DNA from: Litoditis marina
Lineage: Eukaryota; Nematoda; Chromadorea; Rhabditida; Rhabditidae
Assembly: GCA_964036275.1 (NCBI GenBank)
Contig: OZ038438.1
Coordinates: 8,872,978-8,936,977 of the forward strand
DNA: 64,000 bases
Direction: 5' to 3'
Part shown: piece after piece, positions 58,114-64,000 of the stretch
Layout: the number at the start of each line of letters is the position of its first letter
How positions within the stretch are numbered: position 1 is the stretch's first letter
Made by a program: the position numbers and the translations under genes
The notes under the pieces: model-generated
Database searches by the model: none
What the model was told of the DNA's origin: nothing
Seen by the model: only the letters and a program-made list of their open reading frames with translations

Positions 58114-59040
58114 GGCTTCGTTCATACTTTTTGCAGTTGCAGCTAGATGCAGCGTAAATTTTGTCGAAAATACGCGTATTGATTATTACGCCAATGCAGT
58201 CGACTGCAACTGCAAAAATACGCTGCAGTTGTGTTGGTCATACTTTTTTAAGCCAGCTGCAGCGTTTTTTACGCTGAATTGAGCGTAATTTAAGCTGACT
58301 GCAGCGTAAATTGCAGTATTGACATGACCATACTGCACTGCTAAGTAGTTACCCTTTTTATGAATTTTTTATCGTTATCAATCTTTTTTCACTATTTTAG
58401 GCGTGCCATAATTAAAATCCAATATGTAGTAGCAGTTGACTAGGAGTTTATTAGTCTAAAAATCCTGTTGGCACCGGGCGCTGGCGCCAAATTTGATAAA
58501 ATATCAGTTGTGGCAATGAAATTGTGGTGAATTCTATATGTAACCGGGTTTTTTGGTAACCGTTTTTCCAGTTACTTCGATAATTAACCGGTCGGAAACC
58601 GAAAATGAAAAACCGGTTACCTGTTTTTCCAACGCAAAATGTGGTTTTTACCGTTTGTTTGTACGGTAACCGGATTTTAGTTTCAGGTTACCTACCGGTT
58701 ACTTGTGAGGTAACCTGAAAAAAGGGTTACCAAAAACCGGTTAGGTTACCTAAAAAAAGGTTAGGCTACCTAAAAACTTGGTTAGTTGTAGAATTGGCCT
58801 AAAATTGTTTCAAGTTAAGATGTTGAATACTCCAATTTGAAACATAGATTCACTATTTCCGAATTGAATTTTTGGATTATCTTGAATTGCGTTAGAAATT
58901 ACGCTGGGTTGTTCATACTTTTACGCTGCGTAAAATTGCAGCTGCATCTGACTGCAGCGGCAATTTGCAGCAACTGCAAAAATGTTGCAAAGCGACTGCA
59001 ATTGCAGCCAGATGCAGCGTAAAAAAGTATGAACGTAGCC
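58114..59040. mobile_element. PIF/Harbinger-like MITE with TTA duplication and a nested insertion
   Basis: TTA lies directly outside both ends (58111-58113 and 59041-59043). Ends are GGCTTCGTTCATACTTTTT and, complemented, GGCTACGTTCATACTTTTT. Subterminal regions are packed with CTGCAG, TGCAGC and GCAGCGTAAA words in both orientations. A 3-bp TWA duplication is typical of PIF/Harbinger elements. The 274-bp GGTTACC MITE at 58526-58799 is inserted in it. Confidence 0.75.
58526..58799. mobile_element. GGTTACC-family palindromic MITE, copy B (274 bp)
   Basis: Same ends and internal GGTTACC/GGTAACC lattice as copy A at 43838-44110, one base different in length. It interrupts the PIF-like element at 58114-59040. 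Confidence 0.8.
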
Positions 59041-59616
59041 TTAGAAACGTAGTGTCTGAATTTAATTAATAAAAAAAAAGGATTTTACAACTCGTTTATT
59101 ACACCCTCAGTCTGTATGGGTCAGCCAAACCAGCCGATTATCAACCAACGAACGACAATGTAGCTCTAACCAAGGTTTGTGGGGGATGTTCGTACTGTAT
59201 ACGCTGCGGTTGGAGACAGTGAACCGTGTGAAAACGTAATTGTCTCAGTACCCCACCCCATTTGATTTTCGTTGTGTCAGTCATTTTCCTAGCGGACATT
59301 CGAGTGAAAGAGTTATAATTCTAATGATACAGACCAACTTACTAGTCGTACTTTTTGTTTATACTGCTCGACGAGGTGACTGGGTCAAGTTGACACGATT
59401 CTTTTTATCTCGGAATTAGTGCTGATAGGTTGTTGTTTGAATTGGTTTTCTAAAGAAAAGTAGCGTTCATGTATCGTGCATGCAGTTCTTCTGTTGGATC
59501 TAGATTGTCTTTATTCTTTGAGCTTTTCTGTGAAAGATGCAGTTCACCCGTCACCGCCGCGACGAATTTCTCTTCCCTGCTCGCTTTCTCTCCTCTCTCT
59601 ACCACCCCGCTCTATG

Positions 59617-59716
<100 letters not shown>

Positions 59717-61297
59717 CCATAGGGATTCCGCCGAACCTGTCCATCCCTTTTTCATCACCTAGCGCTCATGGGGCTTCTACAATCAGCTTTAATTTTTCAA
59801 TACTCCGTTACATAGCATCATAGATCCCTGTTTCTTCGACTTGGCTGTTTGAATAATTATGGGAATTTGAAAATATGTGAGGCTGTTTCTGTATTCGATA
59901 TCGATAGTTTTCGTCATTAACGATCTTCTGATAACATAACTTCTTCGTGAAATATTTCTTATCTGATCACTTATACCATGATACGTCTGTCTCTCTCTCA
60001 CACCCGCTGCTTTTTTTCGCAGAATACCAGACTTTATTCTTTTCATTGAATGAGCATGATTCAGAGCAGAATGAAAAAGAGTTACGCATTAGAATTAGAA
60101 TAGAATAGATTTATTGAATCATGAATGAATTTGAACTGTGATTACAAAAAGAATGCAATATTTCAGTTTCTTTTGCACAACGGAATGGTATCCAAGTAGA
60201 CAATGGCTAGAGATGGTGTAGAATCTCTAGTTATTACTCAACATTCATGCAACACTGAGAGTCAGATTCACAGCCCAGTAAAATTGTTCAAATAGTCGCA
60301 CAATTTCGAAAAAACGGACACCTATTTTCTCGAAGTAGAGTTTCTTTTTGTAGACATTTTTTTTTGGTATAGGTTTTTTTTTTGCAATACGGGTTGTTTG
60401 AGCTCGCAGTTTGTATGATAGACGTACTCTAATGATACCCCTTTCCCGTACAGTTTCTCTCGTGAATTATCATACGAATTATATAATTGTCTATCATACC
60501 TTGGTGCCCAATTAGATTTTCATTAGTTTTTTCGATGCTCTTTTTTGTGCACACAAGTGCAGCAGCTGTCAGTTTAGGCCACCTGCAAATATGCGTTACT
60601 TTTTTATTGCTGGGAATTCATCGTACGCTTTTTGACCATAGTCCAAATAAAAACTATTCACATGGGCAATGCCAATGAAATACCCATACATTATAAGATC
60701 GGGTCTATCACCAGTTTGTTTGGTCAAATGAATTCGTTGAGGGTGTGAGTGTGACGAAAACTTTCAAATTAATTTTTTTCTGTTTTTTTTTTCCTTGAAC
60801 TGGTCAACAATCTAAGGTAATCTAGCTGTGTCTCATGAGAGATCATCACTGCCATACTTGGACTAATCAAATGTAGTTTTTCACCTCGTGACCACTTAAA
60901 ATTATCTCATTAGAATGTGCTGTATTACAGTATTTCCAATTACCAACTTCTTTTGCCGATTGCCGTGATAAATTGCCCAGTTGATTAGTTGAACCACACC
61001 AAAACTTAAATAGTGCGTTTGAGCCAAACCGGTCGAAAACGATGCAGTATATTGCTCAAGTTATACATCTCCTATGTTGGCGTCATAATACGGCTAACTT
61101 TGCTGAGAAATCAGAAAAAAACTATTAAAAAAATAAATCATTTTTTGTGAAATTATTTCGTGGAAAACTGACACGATTTTCGAATGTCGTGCAGCTTACC
61201 TCTTCGATGTGTGAAGCCGTGTCTCACATCAGAGGTGCCAGTCTTCCAAGTTTAATCATGTCCTGCAAAACAGCCAAGAAAGTGGAAGGATATGGTT

Positions 61298-61490
61298 CAT
61301 ACCCTAAATGCTCAGCGTTTTGAGAAAAACCCCCCTGTTTTTGGTCCGAAGATTTGGGCAAAACCCCCCTCAAAAATTGTCTGATTTAGCGATTTTCTAA
61401 ATTAAGGGCAAAACCCCCTTATAATGGCTGAGGGGGAGGGCAAAACCCCCCTGTTTGAAAAAGTCACAACTCTGAGGCATTTAGGGTATG
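61298..61490. mobile_element. hAT-like MITE with 8-bp target duplication
   Basis: ATATGGTT at 61290-61297 and 61491-61498 flank inverted ends CATACCCTAAATGCTCAG and, complemented, CATACCCTAAATGCCTCAG. The interior repeats GGGCAAAACCCCCCT three to four times. Length 193 bases; no coding capacity. An 8-bp duplication fits hAT elements. Confidence 0.85.
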
Positions 61491-61781
61491 ATATGGTTAA
61501 GCACGAGAAGTCAAAACAACCAGGTGTTACCATTACTTAGTATAACATAGGATAGGACCGTTCTTCGAAATTTCAAAATAAGAAGTTAGTCAGTAACCAA
61601 TATAAAATGAATTGGTTACTTTGATGACTGGACCATTTCAATCGAAAATGTCCCATCGTTCTCTTCTATGCACATCTCTTTGGTCTTTGCATGGGTTCAA
61701 GGGTCGGTTGATGTCCCTGTTTATTTGCGCGATTAGCATGAGGTAGTATACACGTCAATGCAGTGTGGTCCTCTTTTCTAG

Positions 61782-62053
61782 AACAAGTGAGTTGTTCTTT
61801 AGCTTGGCTATGGAGTTAATTTTGGTGAGTTCCACTTTTCGATTCTTTTGTGCCCGATCCATGCCCCGTGCAGCAACAACAAGTCGGCACCATGCCAAAT
61901 ACCTGTCTGGCTGTGGTGTTAATGGCGCAGGCATGCCAAGCCGTAGTGCTTAGTGGCGCATTGTCCTTTCGCACTAGCATCATGGGAGAGACCGGTTTTG
62001 GGCCTTTCTTATCAGACTACACTTGCAAGTTTCAGATGGATATGTTAAAGTGA
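61782..62053 (+). CDS. Possible terminal exons of an unrecognised plus-strand gene
   Basis: A segment 61782-61824 (after TTTTCTAG, before GTGAGT) and one from 61874 to the stop at 62051-62053 (after CCGTGCAG) join in an open frame. The second reads QQQVGTMPNTC...FGPFLSDYTCKFQMDMLK. The first is in phase with the donor at 57418 of the upstream gene, so they may be its last exons. I recognise no domain. The GC content is above that of the flanks. Confidence 0.3.
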
Positions 62054-64000
62054 GATTGTTAACAAATTCGATTTGCGTTTGAAACCTACCACTCCTACCA
62101 GATGTGTTTTTGTGTGATAATTATGTGGTACCAGCAGATAATCGGATAGCGGAGGATATCTTCAAACTTTCGAACCACGTCTCTTAATTTGTAACCCCTT
62201 TCTCTCAATGAATTGCAGGAGTTTTTGATGACCAGTCAGTATTATCCATCTAGTGGCTAATCGCAAAATGAATACAATTTGTTTAACAAGTCTTCAACTC
62301 TTTTCATTCTAATAAGTAACTGGCTAATTCGCCTTTGTTCCAAGTTAGTAGTAAATAATTGAATTCTCTGGCTGCAGCCTAATCGTTGGTCTCGATGGCA
62401 GGATGCTGTCCTGATCAAGGTAGTATTCCTGGTACTCATTTAGCATCGGTCATAGATCATGCTCCACACCCTAGACATCTGTTTGACATTATTCCCTCAA
62501 GTACTGAAGAACACTTCCCATGAGAAAGAGAGAGTTGCGTATACAGGCCATTTTTCAAGAATTGCTTGTGATATACGTGTGAACGCTTAACGAGGTATTT
62601 CCAATATACTTGCAAACGGTTATCGGTCAAACAATGTAGTTGAGTTTGAGTCTCGTCGCGTCCGAATGAAGTAGTGGTTGTTTGTAACTAGTACAAGTCA
62701 AAGATAGCATAACATACTAAATCAGTGATGTATTAAACTAAGGTTCAATCTGGCATAAAATGATGTCGGGAGCAGGTTAGGCGAGAGCGATAGTTAATAG
62801 TTTTTTTCATTTCATTCTATAATGAGGTTTCACTCGAGAGAAAAAAGTATTGAGGACCTTTTCTGTCTTACATAAGGATGTGTTTTTTGTTTCTGTTACC
62901 TTATTATTTCTCGAATTTCATGCCTCGGGCACCAAAGAGCTGGATAACTATATATCCTATAACAACATTAAATTCAAATAAAATGTGTAGTTTATCTACC
63001 CAGAATAAATGAAAATGTTTAGTCAACACCTTAAACCCGAATAGTATCAGTTTGTATAGTATCAGACACTATGTAGCTGGTTGTCCCCATTGTTATGTCG
63101 TAGCGAATATGGTCTTCTTCATTAGTTTCATTTCAATGCCAATTGATTTATATCTAGCCGTCTTTTTGTGGTAATTGATAAGCAGATGAAGATAGTTAAT
63201 GGATGCGTGTCTTTTATATTTCTCGCGTAATCCGTCCCTCAATCGATGCTCTTTCACCTAATCAAATGAGTTGGGAAAAGCGTTTCCGTTCGCAATAGTA
63301 GCTAACCTCACACTAAGTCTCCCATGTTGTTGTTTCTGTTTGTGTATTTGTTCTTTCGAATAGGCAATACTCTATCAATATTATTCACGACCTTCATCGT
63401 CCCAGGACAGTTTTTCCCCGTTTTCACTGGTGCTTTTGGGAACAGTTTTCCCTTCTTTATGTTCCGTTGAAAGCTGTAGTGGGAGGTTCCTCTTTGTGTC
63501 ATATCTTCATCTCTGCTATTCTTCGGTCTACTGTCAGTTGGTCTCGTCATTTTTGCCGATTTGCTTCACAGCGAAATCCAAAAAAATGTAGTCATAATAT
63601 AATAGTTAGAACAGTGATCAATGGTTTAAGGCAGCTGATAATGAAATTGAATCGAACAATTAGTTGAGTATCACGATCATCTTGCTTCTGCTCGACTAGA
63701 ATATGAGACGAATGAAGTTGTGTTCTCGATGTTGTTGTTGACCAACTGGGAGAGACTGCAATAATTCGTTGTCTTGTACGCTTCCATTCGAGTGCTTTGC
63801 ATTGAGAATTAAATTCGTTTTCCCGTCTGCCTATCTCTCTGCCCAGCAAACGGCTGTCAGCAGCGACAATCTGTGTCTCCTCATTGACCACACTCTCTCG
63901 CCGCTGCAACTAGCCTGCCTCTCTGCTCCCGTCGCAATCTCTCGCCTAGCTCGGTCGCCTCCATGCCTGACTATTCTTTTTTCTGCCAGCCGGCTGCCAT
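62054..64000. other. Window end: no supported gene
   Basis: Short open frames on the minus strand (63308-63550 and 63592-63909) are hydrophilic and unlike known proteins. The last 200 bases are CT-rich on the plus strand with CpG and CTCTCG words, as might occur at a promoter or a GA-rich 5' untranslated region of a gene lying outside the window. Confidence 0.4.

Noticed and set aside
61205..61262. Minus-strand exon-like segment with TTTTGCAG acceptor and GTGAGA donor
   Set aside because: Only about a dozen codons (DMIKLGRLAPL) and no partner exon found on that strand.
63308..63909. Minus-strand frames of 80 and 105 codons near the window end
   Set aside because: Hydrophilic, no family signature; the longer one starts at TTG and overlaps a CT-rich promoter-like area.

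Overview
This window is nuclear DNA from a nematode. The strongest sign is a small collagen gene (minus strand, 11664-14126) with the nematode cuticle collagen N-terminal domain, a subtilisin-type RQKR site and short Gly-X-Y blocks. Other signs are a MATH-BTB (BATH family) gene, introns that mostly end in TTTTCAG or a close variant, and splice-acceptor-like sites just upstream of several start codons, as expected for spliced-leader trans-splicing. No species is claimed. All genes are intron-rich. I assembled exons by eye from GT-AG phase consistency and family similarity; in nearly all models the exons sum to an uninterrupted frame.

Layout: 1-2026 intergenic. 2027-6222 (+) LAT-type SLC7 amino-acid transporter. 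7886-11181 (+) RNF212/ZHP-type RING protein of meiotic crossover control. 11664-14126 (-) cuticle collagen. 15008-19257 (-) fatty-acid amide hydrolase 2-like serine amidase. 19272-20209 a DNA-transposon-like repeat against the FAAH start. 20498-25048 a large inverted-repeat element with a 9-bp target duplication (Mutator/MULE-like), carrying a second transposon in its left arm and a set of gene-like spliced exons. 25690-29031 (-) MATH-BTB protein. 30540-33964 (-) mitochondrial ATP synthase OSCP subunit. 34781-35954 (+) ribosomal protein eS27, divergent from OSCP. 37452-38472 (-) small secreted/type I membrane Cys-rich protein. 38473-45780 a 7.3-kb gene-poor, repeat-bearing stretch. 45781-53795 (+) secreted type-B carboxylesterase with one frame break. 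55057-57427 (+) an unrecognised gene, perhaps with further exons near 61.8-62.05 kb. 57.4-64 kb is mostly repeats and (CT)n tracts.

The genes do not form a pathway or an obvious operon; housekeeping (OSCP, eS27), structural (collagen), meiotic (ZHP) and metabolic (FAAH, carboxylesterase, transporter) genes are simply neighbours. What stands out is the density of short inverted-repeat DNA elements, many in introns. At least three keep recognisable target-site duplications (9 bp MULE-like, 8 bp hAT-like, 3 bp TTA PIF/Harbinger-like), and two cases are nested. The most notable object is the 4.55-kb MULE-like element that encloses gene-like exons.
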